A stretch of 64,000 bases of DNA from Diphasiastrum complanatum (GCA_029204225.1 CM055113.1:32138299-32202298), one strand, 5' to 3'; shown: positions 46,000-59,139, numbered from the stretch's first letter. Translations and numbers: made by a program. The notes: generated by a model not told the origin, from the letters alone.

Positions 46000-47249
46000 A
46001 CGCCTAGAGTAGCAACCCAAAAATCAAGGCAATCAGCATCGTCGACGATGGATGATGAGCCATTTTGCAGGCAAGTATCACGGCCTTTCACCTACACAAC
46101 AAATTCTTCACGCTCTTGCAATTCTTTACACTCACGGGCTCTCAACTACTCAGCTAAACGCAGCAGAGAATAGACTCTAGAGTGGAGCAGTAGACAAAGG
46201 TTCAATGAGGCATCATCCCCAGATAATAATATTTGCAACTTTTTGTGATTAGAGATTCAGAGACTCTAATGGCAGGTAAGTTGGTAACTATGAGTGCCTT
46301 TTGATTCATAAGCAATGTTAATGATTATGACAGAGAAATCAAATTTTGAATAGTTTTCAATAAAAACATCATCTTCAGGAAAAACAGAGACTTTCAAGAT
46401 CCAGCCATCAACATGAGGTTCATTAGCTTCATCTTTATTAGCTGGGGAACTGATTTGAGTTTATAGAAATCCAGTTTCCTAACAAAAGTGTGATGCTTAC
46501 AAACATTAAAACAGTCCGTACCAGGCTAAGCTTGTGATTATATCCTATATGTAATCAAGATATTCGACATCCAGTAATGATGTAGATTCAGGATTGTTGC
46601 TCACCAAATTAAGTAAGGCTTTTTCACCAAGAGTGGGTAAAACACCCTTTACGCGATACTGGGAACCAACTTCCAACCCTTCGCATGGCCCTTCCAGCTT
46701 CCTCGATACTGTTTCCAAATTTCCACATGAAGCAACTTTCTTAACTGCATCATCGCATATGGACTCCAAATTCTTCATCAGAAGCTCCTCCAATTGTCTC
46801 TTAGTGTCACTATCCTAGTCCCCTAGATGATTACACAGTTTATCATGCTGTATGATCGTATGAAGATTCCAACTCTCGTGTCCTCACCTGACGCAGAATG
46901 AGCATAATTGCAGAGTAGGTCTTCCAGCCTCTGAACTTGGTTTTTATTTCTTAATGCTGCAGTCTGATCTTGGTGATGTGAGGCTTGTGCGTTATAATTA
47001 GACTCAACACTGAGCAAAGTTGGAGGTGCAACGAGAATTCTGAATAGGATCACAAATACACATTGGAATTTTGCGTTGCTCTGAATCTTTGTCTGTCTTA
47101 TCAGAGCTACTGATGTTGCTAATCTGCAACAATGAAGCTGTACTCTCGGACAAAAAGTTTAGCATGTTTCGGCTGCTCTTCTCACTATCAGTGCCTGTGC
47201 CTTCACAGCTCCCCCCGCCTATAGGTGCAGAAGCTTGGTTGGATCTCAT
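46000..47249 (-). pseudogene. Exon-like pieces of an unknown gene
   Basis: Several minus-strand frames have coding-like composition and plausible order: 47249-47004 (Ser-rich, MRSNQASAPIGGGSCEG), about 47000-46890 (QVQRLEDLLCNYAHSASG ending at a good CAG/GTGAGG donor), 46800-46545 (EELLMKNLESICDDAVKKV to a stop), about 46455-46285 (HVDGWILKVSVFPEDDVFIE) and 46080-46000 (LQNGSSSIVDDADCLDFW, then a CAG/GTATTC donor). Phases do not all join, so this is a decayed or alternatively built gene. The middle has coiled-coil-like helices. Family not recognised. Upstream lie ARGONAUTE-like exons on the same strand, but I see no direct link. Confidence 0.35.
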
Positions 47250-47259
47250 GGTAACTTAC

Positions 47260-47990
47260 TATTCTAACTCAAACTGCACCAGACATGATACAAACTGCTG
47301 ATAAATCATAAAAGAGCACAAAACACTGATAAATTGGTATAGGAACACAATCATTCATGGCAAATTACTGATAAATCCTACGGGACACAAAAACTGTAGA
47401 GTACCAAGAGATGGATGGGATAGCTGATGCAAGAATAGAATAGATTGTACTTACTGATTGCAAAGGAACTAGAGATTAAACATAAAATATTTTAAAGAAA
47501 ATATAGAAAGGTTAATCATTTCACAAACCCAAAAAGAAAATTCAATTCACACCAAGCCAAGCAAAAATAGTAGCAAAAGTAACTACAACATTGTACTTTC
47601 TCTTGATAGACTTTGGAACGCAAATGTTAAACTTCTTTCAAAAAGATGATTGAATTAAATTCCTCATTTCATGCCCCGCATCACCGAATGAGCATTAGTA
47701 CTGTACAGATGGCCCTAGAATACAAAGTATGTACTTTTACATGGAGCTTAACAATGCACATGTAGAAATGAAGACCAAAGTTTGACCCAACTTCATAGAG
47801 AACCCTTCTAACTGCACAGAAGAGGTCACACCGTCACAAATTTCATATGTGGCACAGATTACAGTGTACACCATTCAAAACGGCCTTCCAAGAGAACATC
47901 ATTATCAAAGTCAAAGTTGTATCTGCAGAATAAAATCAGACCACATTCATTCATAATCAATAAGTAAATTGGTCAATCTCAACAAATCAG
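47260..47990. other. Stretch with no recognised gene
   Basis: A/T-rich with short frames only. It may be intron or 3' flank of the neighbouring relics. Confidence 0.4.
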
Positions 47991-47997
47991 TAATCAC

Positions 47998-48639
47998 TCC
48001 AAAAGGCAGCTGAAGACCCTTCCACGTCGAGACACCTTCTCGAAGGTCACCTTCAACACCAAAACTAGGGTGAAAGTAGCTCTCCCTTATCAACAGATAA
48101 TCCCTGACAGGAAGCAACACCTTGTTAGTGCAATACTACAATAGCACTCGAAAGTCTAGAATACTGTGAACCTTGGAAATAGCATAACAATCACATGTAC
48201 AACAACATACATAATCGTGAGAGCTTCATGCCAGCTCAGAGATAGGAAGGAACAAAACTAGATAACCTTTGGGGCCAGGCTTATCTGTGATTATGAAAAG
48301 TGAGATTTATTCACATATTTACACTAGTTTTGTCAATCTCATTCAGATGGGCTACTGTTAACTAGCATGAATTTGAGCTTTTAGCTTAAAAGAGACTCTA
48401 TGAGTTTTTTGAGATCTCCCTTATCTAGAAAGAGACCACTAGATGTTGCAAAGTTTGGGCCGCATATTCACGTAGTACAATATCTAGCACACATAGTGCA
48501 TCCTAAGCAATAGGAGTAGGCTGAGGGTTTAATAGAGTATCTATAGCCTTCATATTGACTATGGCTGCAAATTCTATCTTCATTATAAATTCTCCGTAGA
48601 ATGAAGTCTTTCTCTTTTTCTTTTTGTCATCATCTGCTG
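47998..48639 (-). pseudogene. ARGONAUTE4-like gene fragment
   Basis: Two minus-strand exon-like pieces match plant ARGONAUTE proteins of the AGO4 branch. The first (48639 to about 48455) reads KKKKRKTSFYGEF, KIEFAAIVNMKAI, one stop, then DALCVLDIVLREYAAQ. The second, after a TGTCAG acceptor at 48104, reads YLLIRESYFHPSFGVEGDL and EGVSTWKGLQLPFG, the linker-1 region. AGO4 proteins bind 24-nt small RNAs for RNA-directed DNA methylation. The stop at an expected Gln codon (TAG), a missing donor after the first piece, and no PAZ, MID or PIWI found nearby mark it as a relic. Confidence 0.6.
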
Positions 48640-48699
48640 AAGTGGGAAACTCCTCGCTACCAACTTCTCAATAGCATGATCATGTGCTTTACCCCCTCC

Positions 48700-49620
48700 G
48701 GATCTGCATTTAAATAAAATTGACTGGTAACAATGTTACTAGTGCCTTCTTTGGAACCACTTCCTTTATGTGTGCAGCTAGCCTATGTAGAATGATTCCT
48801 AAGTCACCAAAATTAAAGATTTGCAAGGGACTAGATAGTAGAGCCTGGCCATAAGGGCTTATCGATTCTGAACAAATGAAACCCACTTACAGCTAAGTTC
48901 TGAAATCTTACTTCCACTCTTCAAGTTCTTTACTCTCTTTTTTCGTCCATGCAATTAATCCATCTTTCATACTAAAGCCAACATGTGATTCTTCTTCCAT
49001 GAATCATGTTTGTTAAATTTTCACAGTTGATTAAATTTGAATAAATTCATTTTTCACATTTTAATTTTAAAAGAGTTTTTTGCTTTTGCAATCTAAATGC
49101 TACAATCATCAATAGTAAATCTCGAAGGACAGACTAGGTTTTTGAATTGTAAGCTTGTAGCAGGTACGCCTGCTCTCTAGTACTATCTCGTATAGACATA
49201 ACTTACTAATTTGATCCTCAATCAAGGCACATCATGAGTGATAATGAGTAATTCCTTGAGCTTAGGTGATAAATGCCTATCTTGAGTGCAAAAGCCACAT
49301 GTACATTGCATTGTGGGCTTATAAAGCTGGTGTCAAATTACTTCAATTTCAATTTTTCAGCTTACTCCATTTTCAAAAAAAAAATTGGACTTTTAAGTAT
49401 TGGTCTTTTATTTAAACATGTGACTTTCATTATTGTGATAGTTTGGATGCACTACTAGCATAGTTGTAGGAGTTGCAAGCAAATTTTGGCTGTATGCATT
49501 AATGAATCATAGTTTTTATATCAGCTAGCTTGTCACTGAAATATATGGGACTGCTGCACTCTTACGAAAAATAGATTTTTTACTATTGTAGGCCTGAAGC
49601 TTCTTGTTGCTTCAATATTG
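48700..49620. other. Stretch with no recognised gene
   Basis: A/T-rich, short frames only. It may contain the 5' end of the hAT element that follows, but I found no terminal inverted repeat. Confidence 0.4.
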
Positions 49621-49639
49621 TCTCTATAGTCAGTTATTG

Positions 49640-52076
49640 TTGGAGGTGTGAATATTTCACAAATTAGAAAACTCATTGGATTGTACTCACAAGCTTCAAT
49701 GGAAACTTCCAAAGATGTCAGTGAAACAAGTGAAAAATGTGTAATTAAATACACTAAGAGAAAACAATCTAGCATTCTTGTAATGTTTGGAGCTAACAAA
49801 AAAAGCACAACGAGAAATATGTTTGTGATGGGTGCAACGAGGAGGAAAAAGTTGATGCAGAACAAGAAAAGATTCAATCAGCCAACCTCCAAAAGAATCT
49901 AGAAGCTCTTAGAATTGCAAAAGCTTGTAGCATGTGGCAAGATCGATGGATCATCGATTACCCGTGGCTTGAGTTCAACAAAGAATTAGGAAGGGTGTAC
50001 TGTAAAGTATGCAAGCAACAACCAAACCATTTCAAAAATGTATTTGGAACTTTGGGGAGCACTAACATTCGTGCTAGTGCATGGTTGGATCATGTTAGGT
50101 CCAAAGTCCATCGAGATATATATAGAGATCAGATTGAAGCAGAGAAAACAACAATACAAGAAGCGAATACTACTATTCGCGGCAGAAAAGAAGAGGCGTT
50201 GTGGGCCTTGTTTAAGGTGGCATATTTTATTGCAAAAGAGGATCTTCCCTACACCAAGTTCCAATCTGAACTATGTTTGTTATGATCCCTTGGATTGAAA
50301 ACAATGACAAAAAGTCTCTATCAACATGATAAGGCCTTTGCTGAATTTATAAAATACATTGCTGAATCATTACGAGAAAGTATTGTGGAAAAAGTAAAGC
50401 AAAGTCCTTTCTTTGGATTAATGGTGGTTGAGTCCACGGACATATCCGACAAGAAGTCCTTGATTATGTATTTGTCTTACATTGAAAACTTCAATCCTGT
50501 AACTTCTTATTTCTGTCTTATTTCTTTAGAAAATGAGAATGCCGAATCAATTTACGATGCAATCATGGCTATTTTTCGTGACTCAAACCTAAATATTAGG
50601 AAGTTTGTAGGGTTTGGATCTGATGGAGCAAGTGTCATGATACGGTCAAACACTGGAGTTGTGACGAGACTAAAGAAATCAGGCCCTTTTCTATCAGGTA
50701 TACATTGCATCGCCCATGGGTGCAATTTAGCATGTTCAAGTTCAGCCTCCAAATTGTCGTATTCCAAGTTTATTGATTCAGTAGTTAATGCAGTTTCTTT
50801 CTTTGCCAATAGTTGCAAGAGGCAATCTCTTTTGCGGTCGTTACAAGAAGAAATGGCAAGTGATATATTGAAGTTGAATAGGATTAATGCCACAAGATGG
50901 TTGAGTCGTCACAATGCGATAAAACGCATATGTGATGTTCTGCAACCTGTGATTCGTGCTATAAAAAGTGAATTTAAGAAAATGTCAAGGAAAAAATCAA
51001 ATTCGCAAAAAGATATTGTTTTCGTCGATGAGGATGCCCAAGATGTTGTTGAAGACGATTTGGAAGCAGCCTTGGCATCTACAAGTAAGTCGAAGAAGGC
51101 AGTTCAGGCTGCTGCAACCAAAAAGCTTCTAAAAAGGTTATGCGACCTCAAATGTATATACGTTCTACATTTTCTAGTGGACATACTTAAAAAGCTGTCA
51201 AATTTGAGTTTGATATTTCAACGCGACTATGTGGAAGTTGGAGCAATCTTCGGAATTGTTTCTAATGAAATTGCTTTGATTGAGGACGAGTTTATTGAAG
51301 ACCCTCCAACAAATCTGAACACTGGAACATATGATAGTAAAGGGTATGCAATCTTACCAGACTATAGACCTGAAAATGGTTATATCCGAAGGTTACAAAA
51401 TTTTGCGAGGGAATATGTATTATGATATAGAAATCAATAGGTCTGCTGTGGGTGATGACTTAGAAGAGGCGATTGCGTTCCAAAAGTCCTTTTTCTTGTG
51501 CTATAGTTGAGAGTTTGTTAGATCAGTTCCAAGATAAAGGCCATTTGAGTTCCTTCAAGGCACTATCTCCTACCAACATACCAAGATGCATGAGAGAAAT
51601 GAAAGATTGTGGTTATCAAGAGATCAATTCCCTTGGTGATTTTTATGGGATTTCAAAAGTTGATGCGGTTGGAAATGTGATTCCTCCACTCATCAATATT
51701 GAAGAGGTGAGGCTTCAAAATTGAAGAGGTGAAGCATTCAAAATTCAAGCCACAACTGAATGGAGCGGCCGATCTTTTCATGATACATCAGCTATCATTG
51801 GCTCCAATCAGCAGTTGCATGAGAAATATAAAGGATTGTACACATTTATGTGCATCGCACTTGTGCAGTGTACCAATTCGGCTGCTTGTGAAAGAGGCTA
51901 GACCCAATCTAATCAAAGATAGAAAAAGCAATAAGATTGATTCCGCGGATGCCTTAATGTGTATTTCCATTGAGGGAAGCAATGACCTTGATTCATTGGA
52001 CTCTTCAAATGCAATCAACTCATGCTGCAAAAATGAGCTCTTTTTCCTTATAGTGATTCTGTTTGTTACAGCCTAA
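49640..52076 (+). pseudogene. hAT-type transposase, ZNF862/DUF4371 type, broken
   Basis: Frames in order: 49648-49902 (basic N-terminus), 49932-50285 with a TTF-type zinc finger (CKVCKQQ ... WLDHVRSKVHRD), 50295-51425 with the DUF4371/RNase-H-like core (FFGLMVVESTDISDKKSLIM, GFGSDGASVM, GIHCIAHGCNLACS, INATRWLSRH), then 51473-51724 and 51729-52076 with the C-terminal dimerisation segment (FMCIALVQCTNSAACERG). Family members usually have MVDESTD; here the Asp is Val, so the first catalytic residue appears lost. Frameshifts at about 50288, 51425 and 51890. Such proteins mobilise hAT elements; some have been domesticated, but this copy cannot make a full protein. Confidence 0.82.
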
Positions 52077-52380
52077 TTTGTGTGGTTTCAATATATATTT
52101 TAGATCTGATTTGTCTTGCTATTAGATCCTCAAATGCTTTACATGTTGATTCAAACTCATTCACTTGTTTGTGTATCAAGTTGATGTGAATAGACATATT
52201 GACAAGCTAAATGCAGTCATACTTTTGAATATCATTGTAATGATTCGAAGCAGTATCTCACCCGACAATCTTCTTTTTTGGTAAGTTCCTAGCCTCTTGT
52301 TTGATTTTTCTGCAAGATTTATTAACTTGAATAAGATTGTATTACACTTAGTATTATGTCCATGCTGGTGGCATCATATA

Positions 52381-52620
52381 AAAGGCAACTAGAGTTTTTC
52401 ACGGATTGGCTTATAGTAAATCTTATCTCTAACGTGCATCAATAATGAACCAAAGCCAGAATCTACACTCACAATTTGCTCTCTTTTTTCAATGAAGATT
52501 ATTAAAAATACTATGTACACACACACAATTGAGATAGTTTGTAACATATTTTTGAAACTAGAAAGTTGCACTAGATACAAAAACACACGTTATATGCTAT
52601 CTTGTTTTTCATCACACAAT
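52381..52620 (-). repeat. R3 repeat fragment
   Basis: Matches 2347-2590. Followed by a CT tract, then a second R3 fragment at about 52770-52900, then a CA tract and another CT tract, a duplication of the 2347-2753 arrangement. Confidence 0.75.
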
Positions 52621-52637
52621 AAAACCAAAACCAAAAC

Positions 52638-52747
<110 letters not shown>

Positions 52748-52942
52748 CATATATATATATATATATGATACTTTGTAACATATTTTTGAAACTAGAAAGT
52801 TGCACTAGATACAAAAACAGACGTTATATGCTATCTTGTTTTTCATTAAGTTTTGCATTTGTAACATCAAATGATACACAAACATTTTCACAAATTCACA
52901 CACACACACACACACACACAATAAAACCAAAACCAAAACACA

Positions 52943-53049
<107 letters not shown>

Positions 53050-53815
53050 AATTTAGAGGTTCTCTTTCATCCTCTTCACCTATCTCATAGCACTCTATAA
53101 AATTTACTTGGGAATCTATAAGCAGCCCTACTTCCTCATCCCCCCTTATAAGATGACCTCCTAATGGGCTCACCATCAGAATCCCTGGAAAAAATATTTG
53201 CTTGGTAAGGCTAGTTTATGATAGCATTAGCTTGGTATAACCATGGCCTACCAAACCGTATCGATTACGCTGGCATATATGCTGGGTTAATGACAAAGAA
53301 ACTCATAATGAAAGTCTTTGTCTCTATGTTTAAATTGATACTCCTCAACTCTCCCACCAGAGTGCAGCGAGATGCATCAGCTAAATGTATTTAGGATGAA
53401 CAGTGGGCTAAATTTGATCTTCTAATCCTAACTCTTTAGCCATTTTTTCAGTCATCAAGTTTCTACTTGATCCTGAATCTATTAATATATTTTGTATAAC
53501 AAAACAGCCTATAGTTGCACTAATTTTGGGAAGTCCACAGTCCCCTCTATCTATGTACTCAACTCTAATACTATATGCAGGTGTTGATACTTTCCTCTGG
53601 TCATCCCCTTCCTCAGTCCTTGTGGAATGGACTTCTTTGTCCTCCAAAGTGTAACTTGAGGATGATGTCGGGGTTTCGCCTTCATATTTATCTTTTTCCT
53701 AGGATACAATGATCCTTTTATGACTCTTCCCTTATGGTGTCCTTCTTCTTCCAATGGGTTATTACATCAGCTTGGTATAGCCAAGGTCTTCCCAATAACA
53801 TTTTATAGGATGACT
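53050..53815 (-). pseudogene. Gypsy protease fragment inside R3 repeat
   Basis: Minus strand reads NILIDSGSSRNLMTEKMAKE, a retropepsin active site with intact DSG, preceded by a linker. Further on a RFGRPWLYQANAI segment gives the protease C-terminus near 53230-53260. R3 sequence resumes at about 53815, so the piece is an insertion or a rearranged block. The active site differs from those of elements Y and G, so it comes from another family. Confidence 0.7.
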
Positions 53816-54230
53816 CCCTACTTTTACCATTTCACAATGCTAATAAAAAATTGTTATCATTTGGTCTGAATATGGTCACTTGAGTTTGTAATCACATTCA
53901 ATTGATTTGAGAACAATAACATCTACTTGCAAGATTAAGAATGGGCCCACAAAATCTCTAGACATTCAAAATACAGATCAAATATATCTCTGCCCGCAAA
54001 ATCCCGCATCCAAAGATAATCGTTCTCGAATGTGAATGTATTGACACATAGTGTGGTGCAAGATGAGAGTCTATAAAAATTTCAAAATTTGTAACCAACA
54101 CTCATTATGATGTGCTCACATTCTACAATCCAAGTGCATGTGCTCAAATTTTCAAAATAGGTTGATAAGGTGAAACCATCTCAAATATTTGCGCTTTTTT
54201 GTTTTTTATAATGTTTGGACTTGAGTAGCT
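53815..54230 (-). repeat. R3 repeat fragment
   Basis: Matches 1911-2330 with few changes, continuing the interrupted R3 unit that starts at 52381. Confidence 0.75.
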
Positions 54231-55830
54231 ATCATTAGTAGCTTGACAACATGTATTCTCATGTCAATGCATAATTTTGTATGTTTCCATGATGATTTCA
54301 AGCACTATCTCTTGCAGACGTTTGTTGACTCCTCGTATTGAGCAGATGTTTTAGAGATTATGAAATGTGGGTATAAACTAATGTGCCTTTTATGTGACGA
54401 GAATGTATTAAGTCGATGTAGAGTTGATGTGACAAAAATCTGTCCAATACATATAGAATTTTGCATGTTCATACAATGATTCAAAGCACCATTTCAGCCG
54501 ACAATGTAACTTTTTGGTAAGTTTTTAGGCTTTTGTGAGATTTTTCTATAAGCTTTAGAAATTTAAGTGCGGCAATCTTACAAAAAGTGTTATGTCTATT
54601 GGTGGCTTTTGTTTTTGTCCTTAAGCATGTGTTCACGTATTCATGCGTAATTGTTTTCCACATGTTGATCCATAATTGGTGTTCTCATATGTATGTAGGA
54701 AGTAAGGTTTCGATATCCTTAACAAATTGCACATCTTTGGTTTTGGTAAGACCCAGTTTGTTGACTGTGTCGATCCTTCACATGAAAATATAGTTCATCA
54801 ATGAATGAACAAAAATGAATCAAATTAAATGCTTCTTGCATGAAATATTTGTTGAAAGCACTTTGAATCTTGAATACAATTAGCTTTTAATTGCAATTTT
54901 TTGTGTTCGCATAAGTCTTTTGCAAAGCTTTGTTGATATTCTTAAAGAAATGTTTGCATGATTGTAATGGTTGACGTTTCTAGTTTTATAGGTTTTATTG
55001 CATGTGTTATAATAGCAAATATTTCTAAAGATAATTTTGAAGATGTTTTGACCTATTGTCCATTCATAATTTTGATAGGTTTTTGAGGCATGTCACAAAA
55101 TCAGCTAGGAAGTTAAGATTGCAATTGCACCATATAGTATGGGTACATTTGTGAAGCATATCAATGACCTCATTTATAAGGAAACAAGAGGCATGCTGAA
55201 GATCCTCTTCTAGAATGTTATCAATGATGCAATGTTGTGCACGGAGCATGCTGGCTGGAAGACTCTTACCTGCTATGGGTGTTGTCTATGGTTTAAAGAG
55301 ACAAGGAAAAATCCTTTCTGGTTTTGGAGTCTAGCTTATAAGTTAAAATGGTGTTTTTTAATACCAGCTTTAGTTGATTATACTATCTTCGAGAACTCCA
55401 TTAAGTAGGGCTTTAGTTTATGATATACTTTTCTTATGAGCTATTGAAGGATTCTGGCATGACTGCAAGCCTCACCTTGTTATGAATTTATAGATGTCGC
55501 CTTTTTTTAATGTATTTCATCATTGGCATGGCACCATCTCTTGAGATAATGAAAATGATGGACGATTAAAGTTTGGATGTCTTTGTTGGAGAACTCTAAT
55601 GTACCGCTACTGTGCAATTTGATGTTGTTATATCTCATTTTGATCCTAACTCTTTCTCCGTGTCTTTTACTTCTGATAGACGCAATCTTGTACAGATCCT
55701 CCATAGGTACATGCAGGCTTGATTCTAACGCATTAAAAATACGTACATAACTTACACTAAGTTACCCGTGGTTTAACATACATAATCTACTCACCTAAAC
55801 TTTTCTCTGTCAATTGGGCTCGTAACTACT
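54231..55830. other. Stretch with no recognised gene
   Basis: A/T-rich DNA with short frames on both strands. Nothing assignable was seen. Confidence 0.5.
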
Positions 55831-55865
55831 GCGTGTAGTACTCAGTGACCACTCACCTGTCCAGT

Positions 55866-56135
55866 GTCATTACTTCCCACACTGAAGCTTTCATTTGTCT
55901 GCTTGGTGTATCAGACTAGCGCTCACAAACAGATTCAATCTATGCAGACAAGACAGTCTGTTGGTAGTCATCAAACATAAAGAAAATAGCCAAAGGATAC
56001 AGACACGATATACAAGCTCTCTCAATCTCCCTCTGATCATTCCAAGAAGCACAGGAGATAGAGCTCCAAAGTCTGAGTTATTCCAACGTGTTGTCTTATA
56101 CAACAAGATACTGCTTAAGAGAAAAAATTCAAGAA
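55866..56135 (-). repeat. 280-bp dispersed repeat, copy 2
   Basis: Inverted match of 11156-11437, directly beside the chromovirus fragment that begins near 56186. Confidence 0.7.
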
Positions 56136-56185
56136 AGCTTAATATTGCTAATCCTATTTATCCACTATGCCACTTTACGGAAACC

Positions 56186-57166
56186 TAAAAAGGGTAATAA
56201 GAAGAAGGCCGGAAGTGTTCGAAGATCAGTCCTCCTGTTGTTTGGATTGATGAACTTAATCAAAGCTTTGAAGCTTTGAAGATGTTGTTGTCTACAGCCG
56301 CTATCTTACACATAGTGGACCCTAGCGGATCTTTCTTAGTGAAAACAGATGCTAGTGACTATGCGATAGGTGCAGTCCTTTACCAGGATGGTAGACCTGT
56401 GGCTTTCGAGAGCAAGAAGTTGGACCCAACTCAAAGTAGATATTCGACTTATGAGAAAAAACTTTTTGTTGTCATCCATGCGTTAAAGATCTGGAGACAT
56501 TATTTGTATGGATCCAAATTCATGGTAATGAAAGATCATGAATCTCTTAAGTATATCCGTGATGCCTTGGACCTTAAAGTTCATAAGGCCCACTGGTCAG
56601 AACTCATTCCAGAGTTCAAATTCGACATTAAGTACCGTCGAGGTACGTCAAATTGTGTTGCTGATGCTTTGAGCCGGATTGGAGAAGTTAATCAGTAAAG
56701 CAGCTGGTCTGTTGCATCCATTGGAAATTCCCAGCAAAAAATGGAAAAGTATTTCCATGGATTTTGTGGTCGAACTTCCCAAGTCAGGGAAGGGTCACGA
56801 TGCTATTTGGGTAGTAGTTGATAGACTAACCAAAATGGCACAATTTATTCCAACAAAAACTACTGTCAAAGCTTTTGAACTTGCTCAACTTTTCGTTGAA
56901 AAGTTGTTCAGGTTGTATGGTTTGTCGAACGATATTGTTAGTGATCGTGATTCCAAGATCACTGGCAAATTTTGGCAGGCGGTCTTTGAAAGACTGGAAA
57001 CTACTTTAAGTCTATCGTCTACGGATCACCCAGAAACCGATGGTCAGACTGAACATGGCTCCCAATGGTTGAGTTCACATACAATAGTATGAAGCATTCT
57101 GCCACTGATTTTAGTCCTTTTATGCTCTTGTACGGTTTTCAATCTCGTTCCCCTATCTCCGTTGGA
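56186..57166 (+). mobile_element. Fragment W: chromovirus RNase H and integrase core with internal deletion
   Basis: Homologous to element Y (6347-7800). RNase H is uninterrupted at 56276-56698 (ASDYAIGAVLYQDGRPVAFE, SRYSTYEKK, YRRGTSNCVADALSRIGE). It is joined straight to the integrase core from about 56700 (SMDFVVELPKSGKGHDAIW, DIVSDRDSKITG, TDHPETDGQTEH), skipping the zinc finger. Another deletion removes sequence after QTEH. The end at 57166 joins a different element in frame. Confidence 0.85.
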
Positions 57167-57975
57167 CCTAACTGCAAGGGAAAAGGACATGTAACTGCAG
57201 AATGTCCTCAATCACAACAACCGAGGTCTAAACCACGGTTTGTAAATTCATCTAGGGAAGATGAGCCTCGACCATCTAAGTCTAGTCCTGATATGGTAGT
57301 CTAGAGAATAGAAGTAGAATCAGAGATACTAGAAGATCAAGACCAGGATTGGCCCGATTTGGAATCAGATGTAAATAAAGTTACGACTAGAAGTAGGAAA
57401 GATAATTTAACTCTTCGAGATAAGAAGAAAATTATGAAGGTAAAAAATGCAAATTTTGCGAAAAGCGCAAAAAATGCAACAAACAAGATGCAAATTGCAG
57501 AAAAGCCCTTAGAAACTACTCTTAATAAGGATCTAGACTTTGATCGGTTGGATGAAAAGTATTATCAAGTAGATATTAGTTCACAGGCTAAGAAAGTTAA
57601 GAAGGTGACATTTGCAAATCCAATCATAAACATTGAATTGCCTAGAGATCCATCATCGCTTAAAATCGCTCTTATGATATGGTAGAAGATTTTGCTTCTA
57701 GAATTCCAAATATAACATTTAAACAATAATCAGAAGATAACCAGTATTATAAAAAGGAGATTAAGTTTTACAAAAGAAGAAAAGAAAGAAAGCTAAGTTG
57801 CCACCAGTGGATGTAGGACTAGTGAATTATGGCGATGAAGGCCAATCCAAAATTCAAATATTAATCAATGGTTGTATTTTAGATAATGTACCCATAGATT
57901 CTAGGTCAAGCGTCAGTATTTCGACCCACGAAACTATATATGAGTTAGGCATTCACCATCAAATTGCACCGACAC
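57167..57975 (+). pseudogene. Fragment V: gypsy gag end and protease
   Basis: A zinc knuckle NCKGKGHVTAECP begins at the junction with fragment W (its first Cys lost). Next come an acidic and Lys-rich linker (57359-57685) and a protease segment (57798-57960) reading ILINGCILDNVPIDSRSSVS, where the active site D-S-G is D-S-R. Stops occur at 57303, 57684 and 57727. R3 repeat begins at about 57985. Confidence 0.75.
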
Positions 57976-57984
57976 TTAGACATT

Positions 57985-58345
<361 letters not shown>

Positions 58346-58627
58346 ACTAGAGAGTGTGTGGCAAAGAGTGGAAGGGCATTTTAAGCTATCCTAGTTAAAG
58401 CCTGTGATGTTCATCTAGCATCGGGTTAGTGTAGCATCTAAGTTTTTCCAGAAGTATATCTTCCTGAATAAAGTTTATGGCTTCTTCGTGAATAGTGTAG
58501 CATCTTCTTTTTCAAACATATTTTACTTAAAGTTTATTCTTCTTTATCGATCGTGCAACATCTTTCTCAAAAGTTTATTCTTCTTTATCTAGCATCATTT
58601 TACAAAAAGTTTATTCTTCTTGACGCA

Positions 58628-58783
58628 GTTTATAGCCTGATCTCACTCACTCATTCACTCACTCGTCTCATCTCAGGAGTGACAACTCTCTCACTCACTC
58701 GCTGGTCTCTCAGGAGTCGTCGGTACTGCTACTACTCTCGCTTGAAGCTCATCCCTCAAACCCATTCAACTTTAATTTCAAGC
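58628..58783 (+). promoter_or_regulatory. Gene A copy 4 leader and possible TATA motif
   Basis: TTTATAG at about 58628 precedes the CACT/TCTC cluster by 15-20 bases. The leader is nearly identical to those of copies 1 and 3. The position fits a core promoter and 5' untranslated region; this rests on conservation and spacing only. Confidence 0.35.
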
Positions 58784-59134
58784 ATGGCGCAAGACCAAGT
58801 AAGCAAAAAGTACCTTTATCAGGGTCATGTCCATGGAGAGGCAGTGAGCGGCATCAAGCTCCTGGCTCTCAAAATACATGACGAGAGCAAAAATTTTGCA
58901 GGCTCTGCCATAGTTGACACTAGTTCTGCTGTACTGGAGACGATTACCGGCACATTGTACACCGACAACCTGCATGAGCTACACAATAACACGGTTAGCT
59001 TCAAGTTCAAGACGGAACACGATAAATTCATTGTCAGCTTCTACGATAAGCATGAAAAGTGGCTGGGTGTTGTCGAAGCTAACCCTATCAAGAGCGTCAC
59101 TGTGCCTGGTCAGGGGACTGGATGTTGGGAATAG
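58784..59134 (+). CDS. Gene A copy 4: small unknown protein, most complete copy
   Basis: 116 codons from an ATG in good context (AAGCATGG). Starts MAQDQVSKKYLYQGHVHGE, with FAGSAIVDTSSAVLET, ITGTLYTDNLHELHN and FIVSFYDKHEKWLGVV, and ends PGQGTGCWE. Alternating hydrophobic residues and several Gly/Asn turns suggest a small beta-sandwich or beta-barrel. No signal peptide, membrane segment or catalytic motif seen. I do not recognise the family. It is the only copy whose 3' end does not run into a transposon, so it is the best candidate for the working gene. The open frame upstream to 58553 is leader shared with the other copies. Confidence 0.7.
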   Translation: MAQDQVSKKYLYQGHVHGEAVSGIKLLALKIHDESKNFAGSAIVDTSSAVLETITGTLYTDNLHELHNNTVSFKFKTEHDKFIVSFYDKHEKWLGVVEANPIKSVTVPGQGTGCWE

Positions 59135-59139
59135 GATTC

